Source: Brachycybe producta
Lineage: Eukaryota; Arthropoda; Diplopoda; Playtdesmida; Andrognathidae
Assembly (NCBI GenBank): GCA_036925085.1
Contig: JAUPFP010000064.1
Span: forward strand, 469,330-533,329
Reading direction: 5' to 3'
Length of the DNA: 64,000 nucleotides
Part shown: positions 11,801 to 24,000 of the stretch, piece by piece
How the letters are laid out: the number at the start of each line of letters is the position of its first letter
How positions within the stretch are numbered: the stretch's first letter is position 1
Made by a program: the position numbers and the translations under genes
The notes under the pieces: generated by a model
Seen by the model: the letters and a program-made list of their open reading frames with translations, nothing else
Databases searched by the model: none
Told to the model about the DNA's origin: nothing

Positions 11801-14800
11801 TTTGGCATTATGGATCAATAATACGTATAATATATAAAAATGTATCTACGTTTCGATGCTAAATGGCATCATCTTCAGTAACTGTGTAAAAACACAGTAC
11901 GAAATTAGGGAACACAACAAAATAAAAAGATATTTCGTTAATAAAAAATGTAATCGTTTTTATTTTTCTTAAGAAAACATGTGATTTAAATTTGATTTAA
12001 ATCACGCAATCCCGAATAATAATAATAATAATAATAATATATATATTTTTTCTTTTCAAAGGCCAATTTTGGTGTTGATCTTCGGTACGAGTCTCGAAAT
12101 TCGAAACGGAAAGTACGGATGGGTAATAAGTATGCTCTGGTAAACGTGGACCTTCCGATCAATCAAGAGGGTTCGATTCCTCGCCTGTGGGAAGTCCGTT
12201 CTATAATGGATGATCTGAAGACTTCTGCCGAACCTGTCGTGATGTACGGTGCCATTACTCTTCTCGAGACTTTCTTGCCTCAATGTTTATCTCGTTGGAT
12301 CGTCTCCAGGATCTTGAGTGGAGCATCCCTTGTTTATACCAACATTCCCGGTCCAGAGCATGCGATCCATGCTCTGTCCATGAGACTTAAGTCGATTGTT
12401 TGCTTTGTTCCACCCAGAGACTCGGTGCCTCTGTCTATCACGGTTACAACCAACGTGGATGTCCTCAAATTGTCTGTTTTAGTTGATGAGGCCGTCCTGC
12501 CACATCCTCAGTTTATTATTGATGAGTTTGTATCACAAGTAAGTTTAACAGGTGTTTGGTCCTGATGAATAGGGTGGCCAATTTCATTGCCAGTTTGTAT
12601 GTTAGCCACTGTTTTTAATGACATTGTTAGAATATTTTGAAATCTTGTTTTCCTGCTGAATGTTTTTAATTTCTTTAGAGGTTGTCATTTAGACAATTGA
12701 AATTGTTCTAACACTGAACTATTTGAAAAAAGAAAATTCCATAATTTTCAGAAATATGCATCATTTCTAGTTTTTATTTTTTTTTAATATTGAATAGTTA
12801 TTTCTACTTCGATTGGAATTTTTAGTAAGGATGACATCTAACAATGCATTATTTTCTGTAAATAGCAAACGTTTAAGAAGTCCAAGGTAATGCTCAGTTC
12901 TACAGTTTGTCAATAATTCTCACGGTAGTTTATTTCACATGAGGATTATAACAGTCGGAAAACGTGTATTTATTTACCTTTGTAAAATTGAAGCCCTATG
13001 TTGTACATTTTTCTATATAATGTATTAAGTTAAGTGTTAAAGAATTCCAAGTTGGCGAACGGTAGTCTAACAAAGGTCTGACAAGAGTAAAATAACAGAC
13101 CTCGTTTACACAACAGGAGCTTTTTTTAAAAAAAAACTTAATAAGTCATTATTTTGGCCAAACCTATTGTATTACAGTTTTTTGTAAACGATTTTCAGAG
13201 CTGAATCGATGACGCCCACTTTGAATTAGCCTAACGTTTGAGGAGCCTATTGCACGCAGGAAATGAAGACATGTTTGTCTTGCAGGCTTTACTGGGACTA
13301 TATTGTACCCAACATTGCTATTCCCGCTCTTCCGGTTCATGTGCGAAAGGGGTATGGGGATATACAATTTTGGGGAATCCATTGGGGGGAGGAAGGTCTG
13401 TAATCGTAAAAAGGTTAAAAAGGTTTGTTGGACCAATTTGTTTAAAGCTTTTATTTGTTGGATTTTTACTTAAGATCTCTAAAAATTCAATGTTCATGTG
13501 ATCTTTTTTTGTTTACAGATTGAATTGATGTCTCAGATTTTGTCCAGCCGAAGAATTCCTGGAGAACATAGGAGACGTAGCTACTTTATCATTACTGCAA
13601 ATAATTTTAATCGTAGTCCACCAGTGGAAGAGGTACATTGACACCCTTTTTTATTTTGTATTATTTCAAAGTTTAAAAGTTCGAATTCATAATTTCTTTT
13701 CTTCTGTTCATTTATTAGCCTTTCTTTTCTTAAAAAAAAAATTATGAAATCCACGTAGGAACCGATTTTTAATGCGCGGTTTTATAAAACTGTTACAATC
13801 GAAGGTTTGCTTAACTAACAGCACAATCTGTACATGAAATGTATTTTTATGAATCCCTCTAGACCAGTGGTTCCCAAAGGATGTGTCACGAGTTTTCGTA
13901 GGTGTGCCACGGAAATTTAGGATGTTAATATTTTCAAATAAATTTTTAACTTTGAATTTTTAACTTTTTTAATTTTGAAGAAAAAAAAATACAAAATAAG
14001 CAAAATTTTAATAATAAGGCTGATCCACATCATGCTCACAAAACACAAACTAAGTGTTTCAGAGAGAATTTGCCGATAATTCTAAAACATTTCTGCGACT
14101 TTTTGTTTTGTTTTGTATGAAATTTCACAAACTATTCCATGTCTCGGCTCAAGTCGTTAAACATTAAAAGGTTTGTTTTGTTTTTGTTTTGTCAACTGTC
14201 TGTGCAGTGTGGACAGGGTACAGTGTGGCCGATTAAAACAAAAATAGACCAGTTGCATAATTTACGAAGAGGACAGCTGTAAAAACAGAAACAAAAACAA
14301 ATTGGTTTGTGTTTCGCGGTGTACTGCTGTCAGTTGTGGCACTTTTGTCAGCTTGTTGTGGATCGGGCATTACACGTAGGCTCTAGATCGGTGGTTTCTA
14401 AAGAGTGTACACCAGTGTGCCGTGAATTCACTAGGTAAAAAAATAACTACTGCTCTAGATCAATGAATCCCAAACTTTTTTTTTTTTGCTCACTGCACAG
14501 TATTATTGTCCTGGCGCAATTCTGGTGCACCTAGCAAAGTTCATTGCACACTAGTGAGCCATAAGGCACTCATTGCCAAACCTTTGGAAACAACTGGTTT
14601 AGTGAATAGCTGCAATAGGGAAGTTAACACATTCAATATACAATATAACATCCAAAATTCTCTGTGTCCAAAAAGCCAAATACTACAGTCTTGGCTTTTG
14701 ACGCATTTAAAGTGTTTTAGAAACTAGAATAGTTGATGAGTTTGCTAAATAACCTTTTTATGACAGTTTGAAAAGGCAAAAATAATTTTCGCGAAATGTT

Positions 14801-16754
14801 AATGCAAAAAAAAACCTTAAAACGGAATCGTTTTCAAATTATTATAAAAATTTCATTTTTTAAAAAAGATATTATCATGAAAAAACGTTTATCATAATCG
14901 TCTACGCATCTAGTTTTCTAAAGAATTTGAATTTTATTCTAATTGTGTTCTTGCAAATTGTTTACTTGACATTTTGGGGTTCAAAAACATTCATAAAGCC
15001 ACCTTAAACACTCATTTCAGGGTTCCAAAACAGAAAAATCCTATTTTACTTTCAATGTTTGTACTGGGTTTTTAATGTTGGGGAACCCTGCTCAAGAGTT
15101 CAAGTTGAAGTTCAAATGCCAAGCTTCCTTCTTGAATTTGTGTTGAACATTCCCTGTCAGATTTACAGCATTGAATTCAGTAATGGTTCGTTCTAGATTG
15201 CCACTGTATCGAATTCAACAATGGCTTTGTACGAGCGTAGTAACAACACCACAACGTAAAAGTCCACAGTTTCTCGCAGTTTGTAACACAGTGAGTGTCA
15301 CACTTGTGCCACACTGCCAACAAAGTGAGCCACATAAATTGACATAATGTGGCTCTTTTTTGTGTTGGCCACCTCTCTTGTGCTACATCTAATTTAATCT
15401 CACTCAAAAAAGAGATTGCCTGATTAATTATGCATGCAAAAACTCCATGGAATTTTTTAAAGAAGACTAGAAGTGTTTTGTATAATTTTTTCTTTTTTTT
15501 TTCTTCTCAATATCTGTTCTTATTTTAATGTTCGAAATAGGTTCAAAATAAACTGTACACCGTCCAGGAAGAATTGCATGAGATAACACAAAGATTGGAG
15601 GCAAGCAGTTTGTCTGGAGATTTCAGTGCTCAAGATAGGGCCGATTTGGCTCTTTCGCAACAGTTACTCCTTTCGAGAATGGAAAGACTCAAAGAAGAAT
15701 TTTCTGAACTTTTGTCAGAGTTAAGGAGACGGAAATCTCTTGCAGATGGAATACCAATTTCAGACGAAGTTAGTGATTATTTTTATGATAAATTTTCTTA
15801 AAAAAACGATTGTATAATTATCAGACTGAATATTGCCAAGAACTTCTGAGCTCAGACTGCCAACTAAAGAAAGCACAAAACCATTTAACCACAAATAAGT
15901 TTTTGAAAAAAATGGAAACACAACTGTACCACTTCTAGCTTGTCTGCAGTTCACTATAGTCTTGGTTGTCGTTTAGGCCCCCTTGAAGAAATTTCCTGGT
16001 TTGGAAGGCCAGTAAAACCGACTATAGTTGTGGCTGCCTCTACACTGCCTCTACAGTTATCATTTTGTACCTTGGCACACATACCACTTTTGCCGGTCAA
16101 TTTCGACTGCAAAACGAAATTGCAGGTGGTTGGGTGACTTGGGTCATGGTTGCAATGCGGTTTCAATGTATTTTTATGGATAGATTAAAAAATGGTCGGT
16201 AGGTTCCAACCCTTTGGCACTAAGCAGGAGTAATGTGAATTAGTATCGAAGTATTGTTTGGTGGACACCAACTTCATGGACGTTCTTTTGAAGTTGCTTG
16301 AGTAATCCAATTTGAGACAAATGAGGCGCCACGCATGCCAAAAGAATTTCTTTTGTATCAACTTTATTTTTTTTTTTCATTTAAACTGGTGACTCATACA
16401 TCTTAAATTCTTCAAGCCAAAAGCGCCAAGTAACTGAACGCACCAATAAATTTGGAATTTGCAAAGAATTTAGACTGTTTTCGTTGATTTTATTATTTTA
16501 TTGGAATTCTTAAACATTATTGTTAAATAATTCTTAATATTCATTTTTTTTTGTTGTAGGATGAAGATTTGGATGGTGAAATTCGTCGACCACGAAAGCG
16601 GACATTATCCGTTTCTTCTCGGCGTTCAAGTATCAATTCTATGACGTCTACTGCTCGACCATTGACCACTCCATCCACATCTCACCATTCGTCACTGGTT
16701 ACTGCTTATGATGCTCTAGAAACGTCTTCACCCGAAAGACACAAAGAATACTAA
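8862..16754 (+). CDS. WS/DGAT-family O-acyltransferase, 5 coding exons
   Basis: Exons: 8862-10091, 12062-12538, 13519-13632, 15541-15768, 16560-16754 (TAA 16752-16754). All introns are phase 0, giving 747 aa. The start is the first ATG after an in-frame stop; ATG 8901 (better Kozak, 734 aa) is an alternative. Seen: a Lys/Arg-rich stretch (about 43-56), two adjacent hydrophobic segments (about 78-115), the acyltransferase motif HHCLSDA at 274-280 (nt 9681-9701), RPLWDV before it, a Gly-rich linker (about 297-309), NDVILSALTGSLRSYF in exon 1 and NIPGPEH in exon 2. Exon 4 encodes a charged helical segment and exon 5 a Ser/Thr/Arg-rich tail. The order matches the WES_acyltransf plus WSD C-terminal pair, which esterifies fatty alcohols or diacylglycerol with acyl-CoA. 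Membrane attachment and a neutral-lipid substrate are inferred. Oddity: HHxxxDG has Ala for the final Gly. Confidence 0.9.
10314..10623. repeat. Short MITE-like inverted repeat in acyltransferase intron 1
   Basis: Perfect 15-bp inverted ends: ATACGAGCGTATTAC at 10314-10328 and its reverse complement at 10609-10623. The 280 bp between have no open frame. It lies in intron 1 (10092-12061). Confidence 0.5.
10982..11226. repeat. Foldback MITE family FB-A, copy 1
   Basis: Imperfect full-length inverted repeat in acyltransferase intron 1. The left arm carries AGTGTTTTAGAAATTAGAAT and CTTTTTATGACAGTTTGAAA. The right arm carries ACTGTTATAAAATG, AAGATATCGCCATGAAA and CATTCTAGTTTT. The same plan recurs at 14710, 27722, 33850, 34156 and 54434. 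Confidence 0.65.
13862..14600. mobile_element. Degraded hAT-like nonautonomous sequence
   Basis: Starts with CCAGTGGTTCCCAAAGGATG, followed by TAGGTGTGCCACGG, and shows related or inverted forms near 14385 (GGTGGTTTCTAAAGAGTG), 14461 (AATGAATCCCAAACTTTTT) and 14575 (TTGCCAAACCTTTGGAAACA). The CAGTGGTTCCCAAAC theme is the usual terminus of animal hAT MITEs. The boundaries are not fixed and another MITE (14018-14368) sits inside. Acyltransferase intron 3. Confidence 0.4.
14018..14368. repeat. MITE with GGCTGATCCAC ends, copy 1
   Basis: Begins GGCTGATCCACATCATGCTC and ends CAGCTTGTTGTGGATCGGGC, which are imperfect inverted ends. A second copy in opposite orientation lies around 17340-17663 and shares long blocks such as ATGGAATAGTTTGTGAAATT (reverse complemented). 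Located in acyltransferase intron 3. Confidence 0.6.
14710..14922. repeat. Foldback MITE family FB-A, copy 2
   Basis: Left arm AGTGTTTTAGAAACTAGAAT then CTTTTTATGACAGTTTGAAA. Right arm AAATTATTATAAAAATTTCA then GATATTATCATGAAAA and CATCTAGTTTTCTAAA. Intron 3 of the acyltransferase gene. Confidence 0.65.
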
Positions 16755-17339
16755 TTGCTTGGGTTTCTTATTAATTAATTATTATTGTTACAAACATATA
16801 TTCCATTCTCTTTCCATCAGTATTCTCCCCCATTTCTATTTATGTGTATGTGCTGTTAATGAAGAAAATACGAAACAAATGATTTTATTTATTTAAATTA
16901 ATTATTTTAATCGGTATTTAATGCTCTAGCATATTTTTAAAGAATTTCTGAAATCTCCAGATTTTTTTTATGCATATTATGGTTAAAATAATTCTGTAAA
17001 TACTGTGAATTGTACAATTACTTGTTATTTCTAGTATTTTACAATAATTATTACACAGGACTGCAAAGTAGGACTGAGTAACACATGCTGTAAATTAACT
17101 ATTTAAAGACAACAGAGAACATAAACTGAATGGGGATGAAATTCTCGGAACACTTTTTTTAAAATAACTTCACAGGTTACATATTTAATGCATCTTCTTA
17201 TACTCGATACACATGAAGCACACAACAGTGCAACATGTGTTTGAGACAAAAACACAACAAAAACGCCAGAAAAAGCAGATTTTGAAAACAAAACAAACCT
17301 GAAACAACTGTCAGCAGTACTGAAGACAAAACCATTACA

Positions 17340-17663
17340 AATTTGTGACACAACAAAAACAAATTGGGTTTTTTGTTTTTGTTTCTATGGCTGTCCTACG
17401 TTAACTACTACAAAGCTGTTCTGTTGTGGTTTTAATACGAACACTGCAGTTGTTTTAATATTGCACAGACAGTTGACAAAATGTTGCATAGTACTAAGAC
17501 AAAACACAAACCTTTTGATGTTTACCGACTTGAGCCAGAACATGGAATAGTTTGTGAAATTAGACACAAAAAAAATACAAAAGTCGCAGAAATGTTTTAG
17601 AACTGTTGCTAATTTGTCTCAAAACACTCAGTTTGTGTTTTGTCAGCTTGACGTGGATCGGCC
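17340..17663. repeat. MITE with GGCTGATCCAC-type ends, copy 2 (inverted)
   Basis: Ends CAGCTTGACGTGGATCGGCC. Its body is the reverse complement of 14018-14368, with shared blocks around AGACAGTTGACAAAA, AAACACAAACCTTTTGATGT and AGTCGCAGAAATGTTTTAGA. The left boundary, somewhere between 17215 and 17340, is not clear. Confidence 0.55.
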
Positions 17664-18579
17664 TTTAGTAGCATTGTTTTGTTAGAAAATTGTTGAAATT
17701 TTCTGACTATTTTTGGCTTATAAGTTTTGTTTACGATCAGAAATGCTTCAGTTTGAAACATGAAAAAAAAACTCGTGTAAAAGTAGGACTAACAAGGAAT
17801 AATTTTAACATAATGAATTTTACCAATGGAGGAAAAATAGAGCATAAGTAGATTATTATCAGTAAATTCTGAAAAAAAAAAATGTTTTTCGAGTTGTTTA
17901 GATGTTTTGTTTTTTTAACTTTCTTAACAGTACATTATTTTACTTTTGTATACGTTTCGAAGTTAAACGTTATTGCTCGAAATCGATAGGCATAAATTGA
18001 TGCTAAAATTTTTTACGATTTACTTAAAAATATTACCACTAGAAACTAATAAAAGAAAATGAAATAAATTCTTGAAATTTTAATATCCATTACTTGTAAA
18101 TTTCAAAACAGCTATACACCTGAATGGCACATACACCATGAGTCAGAGGTGGGCAATCTAGTCGCAAATCGCAACAAGTTGCGATGTCTTGGAAAAGTGT
18201 GACGAGTTTACCATGTTTTTTAATTATGATAAAAATATTTTTATTGAAATAACAATTATATACATTTGGAAGCATAATTGATGAGATGTGCAAATTAAAC
18301 AGGAAATGTAACTAAAATTTTCTGCAACTTTTGTCCAACTTAAAAAAAATTATGAAATTTTGCATTGAAAATTTTAAATCCAATTTGAACAAATTATTTT
18401 ATTCATTTTTGGTTCGTTTTACTGTGATTAACTTGTAACTAATTTTGTAATTGGTTATATATTTTCTCATTTTTTGTATGGTTTGGCGAGTTATTACACT
18501 TCTCCATGACGACATCTGAATAATAGGTTGCTCTCCTATGCCATAAGTGTTATTTTTTTTATAAACTGTAACATTCTAT

Positions 18580-18660
18580 GAATTGGTAGTCGAGAGATTA
18601 GTTGAAGGGTTTAATGCATAAGGTGCAGTTTGAGTCCAGCTGATCGTCTACTCCGAATTG
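18580..18660 (+). repeat. Weak tRNA-like (SINE) sequence
   Basis: GGTAGTCGAGAGATTAG followed by CAGTTTGAGTCCAGC gives loose A- and B-box resemblance at roughly tRNA spacing. No cloverleaf can be drawn with confidence. Confidence 0.25.
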
Positions 18661-18878
18661 CCTGCTGATGTATCAGTAATACACAGTTAAGCGTCTATTT
18701 TAATCCAGTTACTATTAATTATAATAATAAAATTTAATTAAAAAAATAATAAGTACTGTGCAAATTGTTTGTAAGATAAAGTGAACATTTTTTTATGTAA
18801 CATATCAGTTACTGCACAATCTTCAAATTTCTAGTCAAGTCTCTAAATTGCAATGGCACTCATATACTGTAGAATATA

Positions 18879-18946
18879 ATTAGAATAAATTCAGAGAAAA
18901 ATAATTTACAACTTTGTAAATTATTTTTCTCTGAATTTATTCTAAT
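18879..18946. repeat. Perfect palindrome, 33-bp arms, 2-bp spacer
   Basis: The arm at 18879-18911 (starting ATTAGAATAAATTCAGAG, ending ATTTACAA) is the exact reverse complement of 18914-18946. Only CT separates them. It could extrude as a cruciform or, if transcribed, form a 33-bp stem. No flanking target duplication is evident. Confidence 0.9.
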
Positions 18947-19682
18947 GAAAATTCATTTCGAATTGATTTTAATTTTAAGTTTAAAGTGAAGTCAACAAGG
19001 GGACAAGATGTTGCAGACAGGGGCCTCTCAATGATGTTGGGGGGGGGGGCGTCGGCAGAGTGGGTGGGACCACAGTTTTTGTATAGATTTTCTTTAATAT
19101 CTTAAAAAGGTATTTGTAATGTACAGTTTTGTGCCCTTTTTTGAATTTATGAAGCTTGAGACACTTCAGTAGGGTCATCTGGGACCCCTTAGTCCTGACC
19201 TAATATGGTTGTTTTTGTTTGTCAATTGTCCAATTTTAATTGTTTTACTAGCATTGTACACTAATAATGTCTCATGTAAATATTATAATTAATATTTTGT
19301 GCTGTTCTCATGTTTTTCATTGTGTAATGTTTATTTTTGTCATGTTGTAAATTACATTATTAGAGATAGCCTAATTCTCTATTGTAGAAATTTGTTAGAA
19401 ATTGTTGAAAAATTACAAGAAAAAATGTTTTAAAAAATAATTATTCATTTTTTTAAAAGTTAAATTTTTATTTATTTTTTATTAATTTTTACTAAATTTT
19501 TAACCGAATGCTTTAGTTGTTTTTTTTTTCTTTTATTTTAGTATTATTCGCTGCCTTTGACGCAATAATTAATGTAATTATTTTTCATGCATTAATTATA
19601 TAAATATTTATATGAAACCGCCATTTTGTGTCCTTTTGTGTTTCATTGAAATATTTTAAATATTGTTTTTTAGTACTTTTAA

Positions 19683-20323
19683 ATTATTAGATGCTTTGCG
19701 AACTGTAAAACGAAATGTGAGAAAATACGAAATACATTAAAAATACGATATATTTAAAATTATTTCGTATTTTCAGTCTAATTTTACAAGTGTCGTTACG
19801 ATATTTTTTCTATTTTTCGTGACGAAACATTTCTTATATTTCGTTACCACGAAAAAGTCGCGCATGCGCCGTTTGTTGACATTTTAGTCAAAAAAGCAGC
19901 CATTTTTTTTCCCACTTCAAACAAACGATAGAATATTTTGAAGAAATTAGTGCATGTAATCTCCAGGAAAGTATTAAATTTACTCAACAAAAAGCAGCAG
20001 ATGTTAGGTTAAAGGTAGGTTATAATATTTAATTGTTTTTTACTTTTTATTTATTTGCTGTTATTACCATTTCCATCCCTTGTTGTCGCCGTTGTGATTT
20101 CTGGTTTTAGTAATGCACATAGGTACTTTTTGTTTCAGGTTTTAATTGTAGCCAAAAATGTCATATTTCGTGTTTTATTTTAATTTTTTTTGTTTTGGCA
20201 GAACGCAAACCATTAACGAAATTTAATTACGAAATAAATAAAAAACGAATTTAATTAAAAATATATCGTTTTCATTTTATTTTGTGTATTTTTTGGACGA
20301 AAAATCGCAAAGCATCTAATAAT
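19683..20323. mobile_element. 641-bp inverted-repeat element
   Basis: Perfect 19-bp inverted ends ATTATTAGATGCTTTGCGA / TCGCAAAGCATCTAATAAT, with further loose symmetry inside (ACGAAATA-rich flanks). The centre (about 19895-20018) is less AT-rich and ends AGGTTAAAG followed by GTAGGT, which reads like an exon with a donor site. One frame encodes IEYFEEISACNLQESIKF-like sequence that I do not recognise. It could be a nonautonomous transposon carrying a gene fragment. Confidence 0.55.
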
Positions 20324-20689
20324 GAATAGTACATCTCCAATAAGTCCAAATTGCAATAGTTCTAGATTAATTTTAAGAAATTACAATGAAAATTTTGTTT
20401 TTGTTGAAATTCTTAAATCCTAACAGGTTAAACGACCTTGAATTTTAAAGGTTGTTTACTGATAGTAAAATGTCCTTGAAAATGCAAGGTCGTTATACAT
20501 GAAAGCGTTTCACGAAATATAGGTGACATGAATTAACAATTTCGAAATCAAATATGTAAGCCAATGGTTGAACGAATATGGGGGTTTGCCTGTTTGTTGT
20601 ACATGATGTTAAGACGCCATACTGCATCACTTGTAATTTATCGTAAACTAACTTTGAGGTTATTCTTTCTGTTAGAGAGATAGCTCACG

Positions 20690-20949
20690 CCATCTTTCGT
20701 TTCCTTATGAAAGTCATGACGTCATCACGCCGACGTAACAGCTGAGTCGTTTTCAAATACATCGGGATTTAGTGGAGCAAGTTCTTTTATATGTTAGGAT
20801 ATTGAAAGGACTCACTCTTTTCACTCCAGAAAACCCGGTGTTGCCACATCACCGCATTTTTGATGCTGGTATTCTTGGTTTCCGATTCCATCTTGTCCTT
20901 TTTTCCGTTGTTGACGTTTTGTTCGGTCGGTTGTTCGCAGACGATTTAG
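20690..20949 (+). promoter_or_regulatory. Putative SND1 promoter and noncoding first exon
   Basis: TGACGTCA, a full CRE/ATF-type palindrome, lies at 20717-20724. Downstream, TTTAG at 20945-20949 is followed by GTAAAG, a plausible donor, and a 3' splice site TTTGGTTTAG ends at 21038, just ahead of the SND1 start codon. I infer a noncoding first exon ending at 20949 and a 5' UTR continuing at 21039-21086. The transcription start itself is not visible. Confidence 0.4.
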
Positions 20950-21086
20950 GTAAAGCAATGTTTTAAACTATTTAAAATGGACAAAAGGGATGTTTTTGTT
21001 TGTTAAAACGATGAATACTTGTCTATTTTTTGGTTTAGACGCTTATAGAAGTGAAGAAATCTGCTTAAAAAGCTAAAATAAACACG

Positions 21087-24000
21087 ATGACGTCGACTCA
21101 ACAGCAGCATCTTGTTCTTAACTGGGGCATAGTTAAGCAAGTAAGGCGACAACAAAACATATTCTTATCATGTTTTTCGATTGTAATCTAGCGCCTTTTG
21201 TACTAAATACAGTCATAAACAAGATATCAATCATTTCTGATCGTTAAAAACGACGTTAAATACTTAAAAACAATTTTTTTTTAAAATTCTGCGTGTAGGT
21301 TCTGTCCGGAGATTCCGTGATTATTCGTGGACAGCCTAAGGGAGGCCCACCACCTGAGAAACAACTATGCCTATCGAACATCACGGCTCGAAAACTTGCA
21401 AGACGGCCGAATCCGAACGCTGATGCGTCAACGGAGTCAAAAGATGAGGTTCTCATCGTTTTTTTTTATCGAATTTGTTTCGTAATAATTCACTTTTATT
21501 GAACTGTTTTACAGCCTTACGCCTGGGAAGCTAGAGAGTTTTTGCGGAAGAAGCTGGTCGGTAAGGAGATCGTTTTTACCGTCGAGTACAAAGTTCCGGC
21601 TTCAGGTCGAGAGTACGGTTGCATATATCTCGGAAAAGGCAAGATGTTTCTTCGTTTCCGTATTACGAGACTTGTTTAACCTGTTTTTTTATTATTATTT
21701 TGTAGATTCAACTGGAGAGAATGTAACCGAGCTATTGGTTGCCGAAGGTCTCGTAGAAGTGAGAAAAGGCGGTTTGAAGGCTTCAGAGTAGGTTTAACAT
21801 TTTAAGTTGTTTTATATCGAGTGGTTGTAAAATATACTATTGCATGTAAACAGTCGAATAGAATTCTGGCTTTTCTGTGTTCCAGAAGCAACACTTAGAA
21901 GAAACTGAAAGACTTTTAGAAACTAGATGAGTAAATGATTCGCTTGAGACATAGACTTAAAATTAGAGATTCCCAAAGGATGGGGCGTGAACTTTGGGTT
22001 GTTAATACTAAATGTATTAATATAGTTTAATATTTTTAAATAAATTTTAACTTCATTCTAAAAAGCAAAATAAACAAAACTTTCTTATTACTGTACACGT
22101 ATCTATTAAACTAGTGGTTGCCCAAAGGGTATGCTGGGGCACTAGTTTGCCGTAAGTTTTGCTAGGTGTGCCACTATATCTCCAGGCAAAATATACTGTG
22201 CCATTAGCACAAAAAAGTTTGGGATCCGCTGCACTATAGAGTTGCTCTATTAACTAAACTTAATTAACCGAAATTAACAAACAAGAAACGTCATGAAAAT
22301 TATTTGTTACCTGAAGAGCATATTAAAGAATACAATTTTGTTAAAAGATGAAAGATGTTTTTGAAGAACGAAAGGTAGTTAGCAAAATGAACCTTTTTGA
22401 GGTCAGTGACCTTAACATGGGTCAAGCAAATTAGCACAAGTCAAAAAGGTGCAAAACAAAAACTCCTTTAAATATTGCAACCAAAAAACTTTAATATTTG
22501 GCTACCACTGTCAAGAAACGATTGCATGTTCAATTATTATTCAAAAAACACAGTTTGTAGGCAGAAAGATGGTTAGGATGGAGACCGTGTTTGTGGACAT
22601 GTTTACTTTCAATGGTGTATTGTATTATATGGCGTCATTCAGTTTGTGCACGCTGGAGTTGTAGGCTCTTAAGAGTCTAAAAACAATAAATGAAGTGGCA
22701 ATGGCTTCTTGAATGTTGCGACCAGGTATTAAGGTTTTTTCGTTGCAGTATTTATCGGGTTTTTATTTAGCGCCCTTTTAAATTATGCTAATTTTGTTCG
22801 AACCGTAAAGTTCATTGACCTCGAAAAGGTCCATTTTGCTAACTACTATTCTTTCTTCAGGAACATCTTTCAGATTTAAAAAAATTGTGGGTATTTTTTA
22901 TATGTTCTTCATGTAACTTGTTCTTTTCATAATGTTTTAAATTGCCGTTTGATTGCTAGAGCCATTTGAGTAACTTTGGACCCGGAAAAAATGACCGTCT
23001 CTTGTGGCACGTGCAACTCGGGCGTGTCTAGTCTCCGAGGCTAAAATAAGCTGGGTGATTATCTTGTCGATGGTACGAAAAGGTCCTTATGTTAAAGCTG
23101 TTTCTGAAGCAGAAAAGCATCAAATAGTTTTTTTTTTTATTGTTCTTTAGCATTTGAATATTTTTCATTAGCTTTTTATATAATGTGTTTTTTTATGGTG
23201 TGAGATGTTAATTTCTGAGAATTGTTTTATTTTAAGAGATCAGCAAAGGCTTTGTGATCTCGAAGACTCTGCAAAGTCAAGCGGAAGAGGTATTTGGGGT
23301 AACGATGCCTCGAAACATGTTCGGGACATCACTTGGAACATTGAGAATCCGAGGAATTTTGTAACTTCACACAATAACAAACCGATAAAAGGTTTGTAAC
23401 CTTTCATGTTTGTTCAATCATTAACGTAAGAATTATGTCTTTTTGTTATTGTAGCTGTGATCGAACACGTGCGAGATGGAAGTACTGTACGGGCGTTTCT
23501 TCTTCCCGGGTTTCAGTATGTCACTTTAATGATGTCTGGAATCAGAGTTAGTTAATTGATTTATCTTCGAAATGAGAGAAACCGTTTCATTTTTAAAAAT
23601 GGTGCAGAAAATCAATTTGAAACCTGTTTTGATGCACTTTATGAAATAATTTCAATATGTACGTTTAAAACTAGAAGTGTAAACGAAGTAGGGATTTCCG
23701 ATTCGATTAATTGGTGAATCGATTTTGCGGTTCCGATTAATAGTGAAAATTGAATCGATTCAAGCCATCATTAAAATCTTCAAATGAACATGATTCTACA
23801 TTCGTTTTTTTTTCCAAGAAGACATACTCTTTCTCTAAGGCTATTTCTTGACAATTGGTACGGGATAGATGGAACAATCCATCATTTCGTTCGTGAATGA
23901 ATTAGTAGACTGATTTGAAATGTCTGTCAGTTCCACGTATACCAGGTCTGATTGTGAATGGGCGGCTTAAATTTTGCTGTTGAAATTGGCTTACACAAGT

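Larger units (their letters stand above)
16755..20689. other. Intergenic region between acyltransferase and SND1
   Basis: No supported coding exon. It includes the acyltransferase 3' UTR, for which I could not find a convincing AATAAA close to the stop, an inverted MITE copy (17340-17663), a perfect palindrome (18879-18946), a run of eleven G (19039-19049) and a 641-bp inverted-repeat element (19683-20323). Confidence 0.6.

Noticed and set aside
8862-16754. Recent bacterial origin of the WS/DGAT gene
   Set aside because: The gene has four spliceosomal introns, animal-like N-terminal membrane segments and a host-like composition, so recent transfer or contamination is unlikely.
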